From: Cladopsammia gracilis
Taxonomy: Eukaryota > Cnidaria > Anthozoa > Scleractinia > Dendrophylliidae
Direction: 5' to 3'
NCBI GenBank assembly: GCA_022457155.1
Contig: JAJGOT010000002.1
Coordinates: forward strand, 533,501 to 597,500
Length of the DNA: 64,000 nt
The notes below the pieces were generated by a model, which searched no databases, was not told where the DNA came from, and saw only the letters and a program-made list of their open reading frames with translations. Below, piece after piece: positions 45,369-57,430 of the stretch (positions within the stretch are counted from its first letter, which is position 1; each line of letters starts with the position of its first letter). The position numbers were made by a program, and so were the translations under genes.

Positions 45369-45653
45369 TGTTTTTCCCTTTTTGTTTCCGTTTAGGGTGA
45401 ACTTGGTTTTGTTGTGGACGCCATTTTGAAAATTATATCCCAAGAAACCTTGTGAATGAATAGATACCAGTCTCCTTCTAGTCAAAACTGAACATAAATT
45501 TGTCTTCGTTTTCCGTCTAGATGTAAATTTAGAGACGAATTAATTATTATTATTCAAGCGAATACAAATTTTCGCTCATAATTCGTCAAAGCACTGGATT
45601 TGGAACGATAATTGATCTCGGACGGATAATTCATTTCTAGTATAAATTCGGCC

Positions 45654-45995
45654 AATGACAATATTCGACGGATCGTGCAACTGCAATGTCGTCACATTTA
45701 GAGCAAGGGCAATGAACGTGCCTGAATGGTAACTCTCAACTAATAATAATAATAGAGGTTACGAAGAAAATTTTCAGGATTGGATGACAAATGTCTGTAA
45801 ACTTCACCACATAGCATTGCTGTCTAGATTACTTTCAATCTCGACCCATAACATTTCACTTTCATCAGTACACGAGCATATTTATGCCTCACACTAAATT
45901 GAATATCATTCGTAATATACATACCAACACGGCCTGCTCGTTGAGTAGTGGGTTGCATAATATTTTGCAAAAGCATAACAACTGTGAAAATTATT
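45654..45995. other. No recognisable gene
   Basis: AT-rich flank of the PIF-like element with no supportable feature. Confidence 0.45.
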
Positions 45996-46300
45996 TTATT
46001 TAATTTTGTCCTTCCTACCTCTGAAAATCAACAGCTGTTGTTCCGAAGTCTCAAACTGTGGTCTTCCCCGATGCTCTTGTTGGCTCACAGCTGGCACTTC
46101 ACATCCGCTAAAAGGTAGTTGCTGTTCTGAAGTAACATTCAGATGTCTACGAGCTTGGTCCATGTAATCGATTGCTTCTAACAAAATGTCCCTGTTCACT
46201 AGCAAAGCCTCGCAAAGAACTGTCAGCCTCAAAAGTATCGTCTCCAGCTCGTGTCCATGATGTCTGCCATTTTCAAGGTCTCTACTCCGTTTAAGGTCTC
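45996..46300 (-). pseudogene. Possible exon of a repeated integrase-type protein
   Basis: The minus frame, open upstream of the methionine at 46232, reads ETILLRLTVLCEALLVNRD, then LLEAIDYMDQARRHLN, then HRGRPQFETSEQQLLIF. The 'GRP-F-----QL--F' block precedes an HTH and an rve integrase core in a multi-copy protein I recall from corals and fish. The frame runs over AGAGGTAGGA at about 46015, a good splice donor at the place where that protein has an exon boundary. The integrase core is not in this window as far as I can see. Confidence 0.35.
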
Positions 46301-48109
46301 AAATAAGTGCTGGCAAAAGTCCATAAGGACTAAATTGGCCATCTGAAAAAGAAAGAAATTCTTGATGGACCGGCACCTATTCACTAAATTTAATATTAAA
46401 AATGTCAATCTGTTTTGAAAATTGGCTTTTGAATCAGTTTCTTTTCCATTTGTTTTTAGAATGATGGCCTCGTCTGGCAACCTGGAGGAGATAATGTGTA
46501 GTCCTACCAAAAAAAAACAAATCCTCTGGGATTGGCTGGGGGGTGGTAACAACTGGCCTCTTCATATGCACCTGATTGGTCAGGCTGGCCGAGATATTAT
46601 AGAGATGAAATATTTTCAAATGCAAAGGAAGGCAAGATTAGCATAAAAAACTATAGCGTGCAAAATCAAGTTTGATCTTATGTAGTTTTACTGTTTTTCC
46701 ATTGTTTCTAGTGTTCGAGTTGTGATTTAATTGTTTGAAGTAATTTTTAAATGGAGAACAAACAGTTCCCTGAAGGCAGTCAAAGACATGTGAGCACGCT
46801 CTCTTATTTAAAAAGTTGTTGATTGATAAAAATCGAAGATCACAGTTTTGCAGACTGATAGCTGACTTAATTTTGTCAACTTTCTCCTGAATGTATTTAT
46901 CAAACAGGGGTGACTTAAATTACTTGTCATCTTTTTTCCTTAGGCTTTTCTAGCTTAGAAGAGTTTTCACCATCATCGTCATCTTCATGTTCTTTACCAC
47001 TATCATTATCATCTTCATTAATACCAGACAAAAGTCCTTTGTTCCAGGACTGAGACAGCATTAAGGTGGAAGACATGATACATCCAAGGCTGTTGCCACC
47101 ATCATCAGACATACAGGGAGGGTGAAATGTATGGCCACAAGACAGTCACTGGATTGTTAAATGAGACTGCTTATGCAGTGATCTTTAATAATATTTATTT
47201 CAGATGACTGGTGAAAACATTCCCTGAGATATTACATTTGACAGTCAACAATTTCATATCGTTTATGTTTTGCTTATAGATTTCTATTTTGTGGTATCAC
47301 TTTCTCCTAAAAATTATCATTCAACATCCATAATTGAACTTCTGCCTCATCCTTGTTCTCTGTTGTCCCATTATTGCTTGGCAGAGAACACACCACCTAC
47401 CGTACCCCACCGTACCCCACAACTAGCTACCAGGATTCCCTAAATCACTTTGCAAAGAAATGCCCCATGTCTTCAAGAAATTATTGTTGGTGGGGAAGAG
47501 GATCAGTTTTCTGCCTTGCAGTTTTTAGTTTCAGCCAACCACAGTTCTGTGCCTCATGACACTCAAGGTACCATAAGGAAACTTCATTGCAACTTGTTGC
47601 CTGTTCACATATAACAGAAACCAATGCTGCAATGGTTCTTGAAGACGACAGTGATGATTTGAATGAATGTTAGTGCATAAAGGTTCCATCACAAATGTTT
47701 TGATTTCTTTGTTAAGTGGATGTTTGTTTGGGTGTTTAAATTTGCAGACGTTTGGAGATAGCAACAATACTGGGCTAGAATTAACAAAAGGTTGCAGAAA
47801 GGATGGCAACGCTTTCCACAGCTTTTCCAATTGCAATTAAGTTAGGTGGGGAATGTTCATGGTTGACAGCACGTTGATGTTAGTTTGACCAATCTCAGGG
47901 TGAAGACAACCACGAGCCACTGGCCCATGCTAACCAGATCTGTGTTTCTTAAGTCTTAATGCTGTTTTCTTTTTAACACAAAAGGAGCAGACAATAAAAA
48001 GTTTGCAGGTTTTAGAAATTCAAAATGTACTGGGGAGGAAGCCCCTTAATCCCCCAGACTGCTGCAGTTATAATGGATGTCGAAATCTGTGTTTACACAT
48101 TTCACCCAA
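46301..48109. other. No recognisable gene
   Basis: Several frames of 60-107 codons on both strands (for example 46927-47112 minus, acidic; 47531-47836 minus) show no known domain. They may be exons, but I cannot support any. Confidence 0.4.
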
Positions 48110-48340
48110 ATTTTCTTGCACACATCATTTGATCACAGGGCTTACATCTATATTACTATTCAGTAACAAACAAATGCATCACACAATGAAAACTGTCCGA
48201 AGCAACAATCATCAACTTGGAAGTTATGAGCTTAATAAAGTGTCATTATCTTGCTTCGACGATAAACGATACATATTAAATGATGGTATACTTTCTTACG
48301 CCTATGGAAATTACAAAATAAAAAGTTTAATGTTGAGTTT
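48110..48340 (+). pseudogene. C-terminal end of an element-borne polymerase-type protein
   Basis: The plus frame reads LFSNKQMHHTMKTVRSNNHQ, then LNKVSLSCFDDKRYILNDG, then ILSYAYGNYKI. I recall the 'MKT-RS--H-----NK-SLS-FDDKRYIL-DG---AYGHYKI' block as the extreme C-terminus of long cnidarian and hydrozoan proteins with a family B-type DNA polymerase-like region, in Maverick-like or related elements. Only this tail is present, about 70 residues. The polymerase link is from recall and needs a profile search. Confidence 0.45.
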
Positions 48341-48369
48341 CAGTTCCAGCCTGTATTGCTGCTGATTTG

Positions 48370-49600
48370 GATCAGTCTCCACAGCTCGCTGATAAGGATT
48401 AAACCTTTTTGATTGTCTTTTCTTCTTCAGAGTTTCTTTGAGATGTTTCTTGGATTCGATTTCCGTCATTTTCTCCTACAGACTTCTTCTGGACTTTTCC
48501 AATACCAAAAGGCTTTTCTATTCTGGAAAGACATAATGAATCTATCATATTCATATTCACATTGGCGTCGATTGACTGCATGCTGGATATTTCATGTATC
48601 GAGTCAAATGTGAATTGTTTCTCAGCGCACATATGAGACTCAATTATAACAATAGAATCTTGCATCTTTTCACAAGTTGATCTGTCTTTGAATCAATTCA
48701 TCTTGGGTAGGAGCCATCTCTGTTAACTTTACAAAATTCAGCAGTAAATGATTCTTGCGGTAAGATTTAGCTAGATTATTTACCAGAAGGGTCATTTATG
48801 GGTACAATTCTGATTGGTTGAAAAAATTATGACTGTCATATGACTTGAAAACAACAGTGGATTTAGATCTGTCTGTCTGTTTGTAAATTTTCACTTGTCA
48901 GGTTTTCTTTTTCGTGGTATGCTTTTTAGCGAGTCCTGAAATTTGGGCGAAATATTTTCTTGCAGGGATGAAGTCAGAGTGATGTTGACGTTTTCATGGC
49001 TCTTTTGTGAACTAAGCAGCTGAAAGTTCAAAAACAAACTGTCAAAGGACGGCAGTTTAAGTTTTTTGAGTCTAAGTCCGGAGGTTACTTCAGCTGTGTT
49101 TATACGAAGGTCGGTTTGACAAACATTGACAAAACCCTTGCACATTATAAAACAATAGCTAGACAAAAGTAGAATATGTAAGTACAAGTCTACCTCATAC
49201 TTACTGTAGGCCACACACACAACTATGTATACAACAAGCATATGCATGCAAAGTTAAAGATTCTACATATTTGCGCGACCCTGAAAGAATTATCACGCAG
49301 CGATTAAGCCATTGACACCATTCCATAACACAGTATTACTGGACGTTTTGCACAGTAGATTTTAAATTCCACTGACATGGGGTTTTATAATTCAACACAT
49401 TGATACACTGCCCAAATGTGGTCAAAAAATTATGGATATATGTTATGTCTACATGACGTATAACCAGCGTTGGAGGTAAATTTCTTATTTTGAAGGAAAG
49501 TGAAAATGACTGCTGCCTGCTATTTCGTGCTTTGGGGCGAAAAAGTGCGTGAACTATTAGTTAAAAAGGGAAAAGAAAGAAAAAAGAGAAGAAAAGAAAA
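48370..49600. other. Unrecognised minus-strand frames
   Basis: Minus frames 48665-48399 (88 codons, ending NSEEEKTIKKV) and 49247-48891 (118 codons, hydrophobic start, ending SIPRKRKPDK) look protein-like in composition but match nothing I know. They could be exons of one host gene. No splice chain can be proved. Confidence 0.35.
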
Positions 49601-51138
49601 GAGAAAAATTATTGTTCACATGATTGGACAAAAAAGGCGTGAAATTTACTCGTTGTCGCAGTCGTGGTGTTTCTTGGCATAGCTGAATGAAAACTGGTTC
49701 AAAGTTTAACCGCTCGACAAGGAGTGAATGAAGGAGCACAATTTTCGTAAAATTCCTTTGGTATTCACCTCTGGAATATGATATATACTTGATGCTTCCT
49801 CAGAAAAGTTTCTGATCTCGTCATTACGGCTGTAGAATCTAAAAAATGAGCAAGTTTGTAAACAACATTGATTGACTCAGCTCATACTTCGATGTTTGAA
49901 AATTTAGTGCTGATGGAAGGGACTAAAAAGCCAAATCAACTACAGGTACGATGTTTTAATCGTTTCTTGTATCCTTTAGCTGTAAAGAGAAAAATTATTG
50001 TTCACATGATTGGACAAAAAAGGCGTGAAATTTACTCATTGTCGCAGTCGCGGTGTTTCTTGGCATAGCTGAATGAAAACTGGTTCAAAGTTTAACCGCT
50101 CGACAAGGAGTGAATGAAGGAGCACAATTTTCGTAAAATTCCTTTGGTATTCACCTCTGGATATGATATATACTTGATGCTTCCTCAGAAAAGTTTCTGA
50201 TCTCGTCATTATGGCTGTAGAATCTAAAAAATGAGCAAGTTTGTAAACAACATTGATTGACTCAGCTCATACTTCGATGTTTGAAAATTTAGTGCTGATG
50301 GAAGGGACTAAAAAGCCAAATCAACTACAGGTACGATGTTTTAATCGTTTCTTGTATCCTTTAGCTGTAAAGAGAAAAATTATTGTTCACATGATTGGAC
50401 AAAAAAGGCGTGAAATTTACTCATTGTCGCAGTCGCGGTGTTTCTTGGCATAGCTGAATGAAAACTGGTTCAAAGTTTAACCGCTCGACAAGGAGTGAAT
50501 GAAGGAGCACAATTTTCGTAAAATTCCTTTGGTATTCACCTCTGGATATGATATATACTTGATGCTTCCTCAGAAAAGTTTCTGATCTCGTCATTATGGC
50601 TGTAGAATCTAAAAAATGAGCAAGTTTGTAAACAACATTGATTGACTCAGCTCATACTTCGATGTTTGAAAATTTAGTGCTGATGGAAGGGACTAAAAAG
50701 CCAAATCAACTACAGGTACGATGTTTTAATCGTTTCTTGTATCCTTTAGCTGTAAAGAGAAAAATTATTGTTCACATGATTGGACAAAAAAGGCGTGAAA
50801 TTTACTCATTGTCGCAGTCGCGGTGTTTCTTGGCATAGCTGAATGAAAACTGGTTCAAAGTTTAACCGCTCGACAAGGAGTGAATGAAGGAGCACAATTT
50901 TCGTAAAATTCCTTTGGTATTCACCTCTGGATATGATATATACTTGATGCTTCCTCAGAAAAGTTTCTGATCTCGTCATTATGGCTGTAGAATCTAAAAA
51001 ATGAGCAAGTTTGTAAACAACATTGATTGACTCAGCTCATACTTCGATGTTTGAAAATTTAGTGCTGATGGAAGGGACTAAAAAGCCAAATCAACTACAG
51101 GTACGATGTTTTAATCGTTTCTTGTACCCTTTAGCTGT
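49601..51138. repeat. Four-copy 385-bp tandem array
   Basis: Units begin GAGAAAAATTATTGTTCACA at 49601, 49987, 50372 and 50757: 386 bases for the first, 385 for the next ones. Units 2-4 appear almost identical; unit 1 differs at a few sites. Each unit holds an open stretch of 66 codons (starts at 49868, 50253, 50638 and 51023) crossing CTACAGGTACGATG, which resembles a splice donor, and CCTTTAGCTGTAAA, which resembles an acceptor. The array ends where GCTGTAAA is followed by unique sequence at about 51140. It may be a recent tandem duplication of an exon-bearing segment. Confidence 0.85.
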
Positions 51139-51239
51139 AAATTTTTGTAAGACATACTGTCCACACTGCAGTTCTTCCGGACATAGCCGTGTGTTTGTTC
51201 AATTTGTTTCGATTCTGAATTGAACTTTTTAAGATACGA

Positions 51240-53689
51240 AACACTTGTAACTAAGACATTCTACGCCATTATTATTATAGTTTATCATTGTTTTATTATT
51301 GTAAAAATTATAGGACATAATTCAGCCTATTGGCTGCAACGTTTTATATAAATAAACTATCTATCATTTTACTGTGTTTTATTTCGTGTAGTCACTACTC
51401 TGTCCCATTTTTTAAGTAGACAAAAACTCTTAGAAACTCTCAACTGATTGTACACTAAATAAATTTTAACTTGGGAAAAGTTTCGGCATTCGCTGCTTAT
51501 TGTTTAAGAAATGATGGGAGGTAAAATATTGTTGTAAGCCTTTTTAATTAATGAAAGGTTGTATACCTCATTGAATTTTTTCTAGAAGCTTTGATTTGTT
51601 ATCATGTATTTAATTATAAAACAGTTACAGTGTTCAAGTTTGTGCAATATTGACAAAGGTGCCACTTTCATTCATGAACTGTGTGATGTTGCAAGTTTCA
51701 CGTGGTAAAACATGTAGGCTTTTTACTCATGCACAAAGCGCAAGACTAATAAAACAGGCTTCATTTTACTTATTTTTTTGTCACGATTTTGCATGCAAAT
51801 TTATGCACGCATATTTTAGTCCATGCGAACTCTCCTCTGCCTCCCCTAGAAAGTTATTTTGTCCCCTATTATAAAACGCTTCAGGAAGGTTAAACCAGTC
51901 AGAATCCGTCTACCGAGCGCATGTTTGGGTTTTAGGGGGGACTAGAGAGAACCGGTTTGTCATTCGGAGAAGACTTTCAGATTTCAATCAAATATGGTCT
52001 CTTCTGTACTCTACACTTCAATTTTTCAGACATTCATTTTCCATTACCAAAATGTAAACACGCCTTTTAAGACTTCGAAATGGAAAGAAAAAGACCTTAA
52101 GACGATTTGTTTGCCTCTAAAGTGGCAGTTAGAGAGCTGAAAGCAGTGGAATCTTCCTGTGAGGATCAGCATTCATTTATCACAAAGTGGGGCATCATTG
52201 TCTTCCTTTGAAGTGCAAAGCAGCAGACTTTACTAAGGAGTTTCAAGCTTTCCTGGAAAAGTACGGTAAAGAAAATAACATTTTTTAATGTCCATTTACT
52301 TTCTAAGAAACATTTCATAGACTGTTTGTGTTATCAGTGGTTATTCAGAAATATTTAGAAAACTCGACCACACGAGAAATTTTTCAACGTGTGCTCAGTG
52401 AACAAATTTGCTTATGTTGCCGACAGTTTCCTCGATGCGATAATTTAACGCGTTTTGCTCTTAAGACTAAACTTATAGATATTTGAATGAAACTTTCATT
52501 AACTGAGAGAATTCGTTGTCCTTTTTCCTGTGTAAAGGCAAATTGCGATTAAACTTGTTGGAATGTTTTTTTTCGTGAAGCCAATAATCACGGTAAAGGC
52601 ACACTTGTCAATATAATTAAGGTTATAGCACTTTCTGAAATAAAGTTTGCTTTCAAGATTTTTTGATTTGCGAAAACAAGCGAATCATCTTTACTGATAA
52701 GAATGGCATTCTATATACACAGGAAAAGTCAGAAATTTTAGAAAACACTAGATATAATAAATCAGGTTGCTGAATTTAAATATTATTTTGTGATGTTTAT
52801 AATATAATTTGCAGACCCTTTCACTCCGCGCTACAATTAGGATAAATGAATCGCCAAGTCTTCCGGAATTCTGATAAGCGTTTAACCCTTTTATTCAAGG
52901 GAAAGACATTTTCATTCAAGGAAATACGAGTTTCATTAAAACGTTTTGACCTTCAGAACAAATATTTTGGATTCATGATCATGAAAACACAGTGCGCAAT
53001 CGAATTACATTTCACACAAAATTTGCATATATGAAAGAAGTGGGGGGTTCATGATGTGTCACCCAATATTTATTTTTATTAAAATGTTTCACCAATTTAT
53101 AGCACTCATCACCACAGTTTTGACATTATAAAAGAAGAATCTCCCGAATCCGATTACATGTATTTTTTCAGTACCTGTAAATTAAGGGCTTCCAAAAATT
53201 TATTGGAAATCCAGGCAGTGGGAGGGTCTCTGGGCTTGGAAATACAGGCAAGAGAGGGTGGGGGGTCTAGCGGGCCAGGAGATCCAGGTGGAAGGGAGGG
53301 GTCAAACAATCTTGCCATCCATCGGCGGGGTGAGGGTGTCGATTCTTTCTGGAATAACCCAATGTAATAGAAATAATTTGTGGTTAGCAAAGTATTAGAC
53401 CAGTGCAGGTTTGATCGGGAACATAAGCTCCTGTCGGGAATCAATAAATTAAATATTCAAAGCGAGTACAGAAAAAATGGTAGCTTCAATCAACGTGTCT
53501 CGCGTGATGGTGCAATGTGTCAAAATTCGTTGAGGGGGGAGGGGTGTGTGACCCGTTTAAAATAAACCATAAAACTTTCTTACACAAGCGCATGAGTATT
53601 GGCCACTGGTAGCCTCTTGTTTTTAAATAAAAGGCTTGTTGGCGATATTTTTTCTTCAAACTGTGCCTTATCAATGTGTTGAATTATAA
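51240..53689. other. No recognisable gene; possible 3' end after the array
   Basis: A polyadenylation-like AATAAA occurs at about 51350, 110 bases after the last open frame of the array stops. The rest is AT-rich with a G-rich patch at 53217-53310. No known coding motif was seen. Confidence 0.45.
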
Positions 53690-53803
53690 AACTATTATAG
53701 TGCTCAAGCTTGTATGATATCGCCTAATTTTAGCCAACTCGGCCTATGGCCTCATCGACTTAGTATTAGGCGATATCATGCGCACTTTTGTGCTATAATA
53801 GTT
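53690..53803. mobile_element. 114-bp foldback MITE
   Basis: Outer arms AACTATTATAG and CTATAATAGTT pair, as do inner arms ATGATATCGCCTAAT and ATTAGGCGATATCAT. A short unpaired stretch separates them. The loop is ACTCGGCCTATGGCCTCATCGAC, similar to the loop of the foldback at 16213-16387. No coding capacity. Confidence 0.8.
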
Positions 53804-55179
53804 AAATGTTTATAAAATCTTTCTCTAAAGCTATGAATTGTACAAGAAAAAAATGAAACATTTATCATGACTTCCAAAACTTAATGTTCAGAATCTGCTT
53901 GAACATTCTTTAAAATTTCCTCTTCAGGTCTGATTTCTAAAGGAAGATAGCAGTCGAGCACTCCAGGAGGCCAGCACTGATTTCAACAATCAATGGTCCT
54001 CAAAGCAAGACTAATTGCTTCAATCTCTCCTTTTAAGACTTTGGCTTTTCCCATGAATGTTCACAAAGACTTGTCATAATAATACTGATATTGATAATAA
54101 AATCAATTTGTGTGTGCAACATTTCAATATGCTCACGCGCACTACATCATGTTAACAAATTTTTGGTTTCTGTTCTGAGTGAGTAGGATGGACAGTACAT
54201 TATATGCTGTTCTAATTTGACTCTTCCAGCCACCACCCATGTGGCCATGTTCTAGGAGGAACTCCTGTGCACGGGAATGGTTCATGGACTCGAAAGCTTC
54301 CTGGACACAGGAAGCAGTGCAATGTGTTTATGAATGGTCATAAGTCATGTTTAGTCAGTTTCTAAAGAGGCAGCTGTCTGCAAATTGATCGCACAAGACA
54401 ACATGCAGGTGAAGAGAACATTGTATTGTTTTAAGTGCCAGTTCAATGAGGCTCGTATCCATTTCTCACGTCCACACCCTTTCAATTTTAATGGGCCATT
54501 TCTCTTGTAGCACAAAAGACAAGCCACTTTGCATGCAAACACACAAAACATTGAACTTTATGGGAGTATAGGATTTGTTTACATTGGTGCTTCCATGGCA
54601 GTGGAATGGTGACCCTCCCAAATTCTCAAGTTGCAAAGTTTCTCTACACCAACAGAATTTTTTGTAAAACCCACTAGTGGACTAATTGATTAGACCATGG
54701 GCTTTAACTGGACATAGTTTAAACAAAATGTGTGATAGTGTTTTGAAAATACAACTCCATGAAAGGTGACTACCTCTGCACTTCTAGATTGCTAGTTCCC
54801 TCGTTTTATTCTTCCTGTGCTGTCACGAAGCTCTCGAACTTTTTCAAAAACTTTCATTTCTTATTGCCTGTCCTCTTGCCACCATCTTTCTGACATTATT
54901 GTCAGTAGTGCTGCATGGCGCTAGCTACATTTCTTCTATTGTCTGTGATAGTAAATTATAGCCTTCATCACTATCACTGTAATGCTTGATCTTGGGCACC
55001 TTGGAGCCGATAACACCATTTTGGCATTCATTCACCTGGGACGAAGCTGCAGGGACGATTTTCAAATGGCTTTGTCCTCCAAAAATGGGCTTAAAGCATC
55101 CTCGATACATGCTCGCTAGTCGTCACCCGATAAATCTTTCCAGCCAGTAAAATTACTAATTTTTTTATTTTTCATGTCG
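53804..55179. other. No recognisable gene
   Basis: Minus frames at 54351-54551 and 54925-55110 are unrecognised. Nothing else is supportable. Confidence 0.45.
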
Positions 55180-55320
55180 TTAGTACATACGTATGCCCAC
55201 AAGGTGGTAATTACACAACAGGTATTTATTGAACTAAAGCTTGTAATTCCACAGTAGCTAGTAATTACACAACAGACAGTAGTTACACAATAGGTAGTGA
55301 TAACACAATAGGCACAGTAA
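55180..55320. repeat. Short irregular tandem repeat, TAATTACACAACAG words
   Basis: GTAATTACACAACAGGTA and near variants (TAGTTACACAATAGGTAG, GATAACACAATAGGCA) recur five times with 20-35 base spacing. Confidence 0.6.
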
Positions 55321-55325
55321 GTCCC

Positions 55326-56003
55326 GGTTCAGACACTGAATTTTTCATGAGGCGAACCTAATAAAGTGTACCTTGAATTAAGTACGTGAAAAGTTTGCCA
55401 TCTGAATCAGTTAAGAACAGCTATTTGAATTTGGAACGACTAAGCTGTTCCTCCTGCGTGACTCGGCCGAGAATTTCGGCTTTGGAACAGGCTTTGATTC
55501 AGACGCCGAACTTTTCACGAGCCAAACCTAATGCATAAGTTATAATTAGTAATTTTACATGCAGTTTCTTGTAGAGAACATGCGCCGTAGAGCGGGTTGA
55601 CCATCATGACGGCTTGAGGATAACATGAAAGTCATTTGTAGTTCCTGCTTTGCTAACTTGAAGTATGTTTGTATTGGATGTCACATGCTGATCTGTTACA
55701 AGTGTTCTATTTTCGAAAACAACAAAGATACTGTTGGTTAACAAGAGCAGAGTGACTAAATGGACATTTACCAGCTGTTGTCTTCTTGTCACCATGGAAT
55801 GCAAGTGTCTGCATCTTTTTCTCCTAATTCTTGCTTTCTCCATCATTAGTTGTTTGAAGGGAAAAACTCCCAACATGGGGCGACTGGTGCGTGTTCTAGC
55901 ATTGTACGCCATGTTTATGCCTGAAAACTGCTGACCTTTCAGTTTGTTTCTGTTCAAACTGAATTAAGTTCTGCTAGTTAAGTTTGGTGTCTGAATCAAC
56001 AGG
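55326..56003. mobile_element. Putative ~680-bp MITE with TTCAGAC ends
   Basis: GGTTCAGACACTGAATTTTT near 55326 recurs in direct form at about 55496 (GATTCAGACGCCGAACTTTT). In inverted form it occurs near 55984-56003 (TTTGGTGTCTGAATCAAC). The two left words could be a subterminal repeat of one element. Overlapping frames of 117 (minus) and 66 (plus) codons lie inside and are not recognised with confidence. The exact ends and target duplication are not fixed. Confidence 0.45.
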
Positions 56004-56411
56004 CATACTTTTGTTAATTTGAGTTGGTCCAAATTTGAATTAAGCACAGCTCATGAACTTGGCGTAAGTACATTTTACGAGTCATAAAAATGTACCGTAG
56101 TGTTATTTAACTGGAAGAGGAAACTATGGGGTAATATTTTGAGAAAGAACGAAAATCGATATTAAAGTAAGTAACCTAAGATATAATACTAGAAAAGCTT
56201 TCAAAAGTTGCCATTTTTGTTGGTGAAATGTTTGCGGACCGTTTTTCTCAGCAATTGAATATTCTATATGTTCTATGTACTTTAGTCTCGGTTTTAATGG
56301 GGGTAATGTTGGCTTTGTTTTCCTTCAACAGTTTAGGTCAATTACTTGTTTACCAATGATGGGAGCATCCAATGTGGCCTGGCCTTTGTGCAGCCAAAAA
56401 TAATATCTGTT
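56004..56411. other. No recognisable gene
   Basis: This probably contains the 3' end of the LINE on the minus strand that starts at 57430. No tail repeat is obvious. Confidence 0.4.
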
Positions 56412-57430
56412 TCACTTAACATTGAGTTTGGAAGTATTCAACCAATTAATAGTTTGCGTCCAGAATATCTGATTAAAATGACAATGTATAAATAGATGCT
56501 CGAGGTATTCTTCAAAAACCCCGCAAAAAGAACATTGGGGGGTCTCTGAGAGTTTCGTTTTATATAGCAAGGTGTTAGAATAAATTATATGGTTAAGTAA
56601 ATTGAACTGAAAGATTCTTGTTCTTGTGTCTAAAGTCACTTTGTGTGGTATTAGATAGATCTCTACAGTCAAAACTATCATCACTATAATTATAAAGTTC
56701 CATATTTCCATCTCGATGTTGGGGGAACGTGAATTTGATGTATGAAAGTCCAATATGCTCTTCTGTTAGTTAGTTCATTGATGTTGATATCTACATCATT
56801 TAAATGAAAGGTAAAATTTGAGAAATTTAGATTTGTCTTTATAATCGAGGTTATTCAAAATGCATGGATATAGCAGAGTCTGCCATGATTTCGGGATTGA
56901 TCTGGATAGACCAGACAACAGAAGATGGCTGTTCAAATTGAGGCCTTTTGCATTAAAAAAGGTCCGAGGTTTTAATTCCCGTTTAAGGGAAATGATGTCT
57001 TTGATTTGTACAATTCCCTTTGTTAGTAATTTCTTATAGAATTGGAGTTTATCGCATATGCGTAAATATTGATTATTCCACAGAATTTGATTACTGATGT
57101 GTTCGCACAAGGAAATAACTTTGGGTATTAGATCGACCCAAGCTTTCAAGCACTCAAAGTAACATTTAGGAAGATGTTTTGGCAGATCTGTGGGGTTGTA
57201 GTTGCAGTAAAGAAGAAATTTATCACCATAATCTTTAAGCAAGTGTAAGAGAATAGTTGTCCATGGACTGTTATAATCGTCAAGGACCTTTTGAGACACA
57301 ATGGGCTGTGCTCTGCAGATTCGATATGAGGCATTTTCAGACCACCATCTTTATATTCACCAATAAGGGTATTATAAAAGTGACAGGCCAAACACGACTC
57401 CCGCTAGTAGCAAAATGTATAAAGAAGCGT
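56412..57430 (-). pseudogene. L1/Tx1-like LINE, ORF2 C-terminal region, broken
   Basis: Three minus blocks follow LINE order. Block 57391-57146 has LIGEYKDGGLKMPHIES, the post-RT block. Block 57299-56796 has LPKCYFECLKAWVDL, then NQILWNNQYLRICDKLQFYK and KGIVQIKDIISLKRELKP, the long C-terminal helices. Block 56753-56412 has TRIFQFNLLNHIIYSNTLLY, then CSFCGVFEEYLEHLFIHCHF, a C-x2-C-H-C zinc knuckle. The reverse transcriptase itself is missing (5' truncation), and two frame changes break the rest. Confidence 0.75.

Larger units (their letters stand above)
41430..45653. mobile_element. 4.2-kb element with PIF/Harbinger-like ends
   Basis: GGCCAAATTTATACT at 41430-41444 and the inverse of GGCCGAATTTATACT at 45639-45653 form terminal repeats with 14 of 15 bases matching. 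AAT flanks both sides (41427-41429 and 45654-45656). Subterminal GACGGATAAT/GATTATC-type words recur in opposite orientation. GGCC starts and 3-bp duplications suit PIF/Harbinger. The Myb-like frame near the left end fits too, but no Harbinger DDE domain is inside. The interior holds a Rep-like frame and a Tc1/mariner transposase, so it is probably nested. Confidence 0.6.

Noticed and set aside
49601..51138. CRISPR-like repeat array
   Set aside because: The repeat unit is 385 bases with no unique spacers, and the context is a eukaryotic genome.
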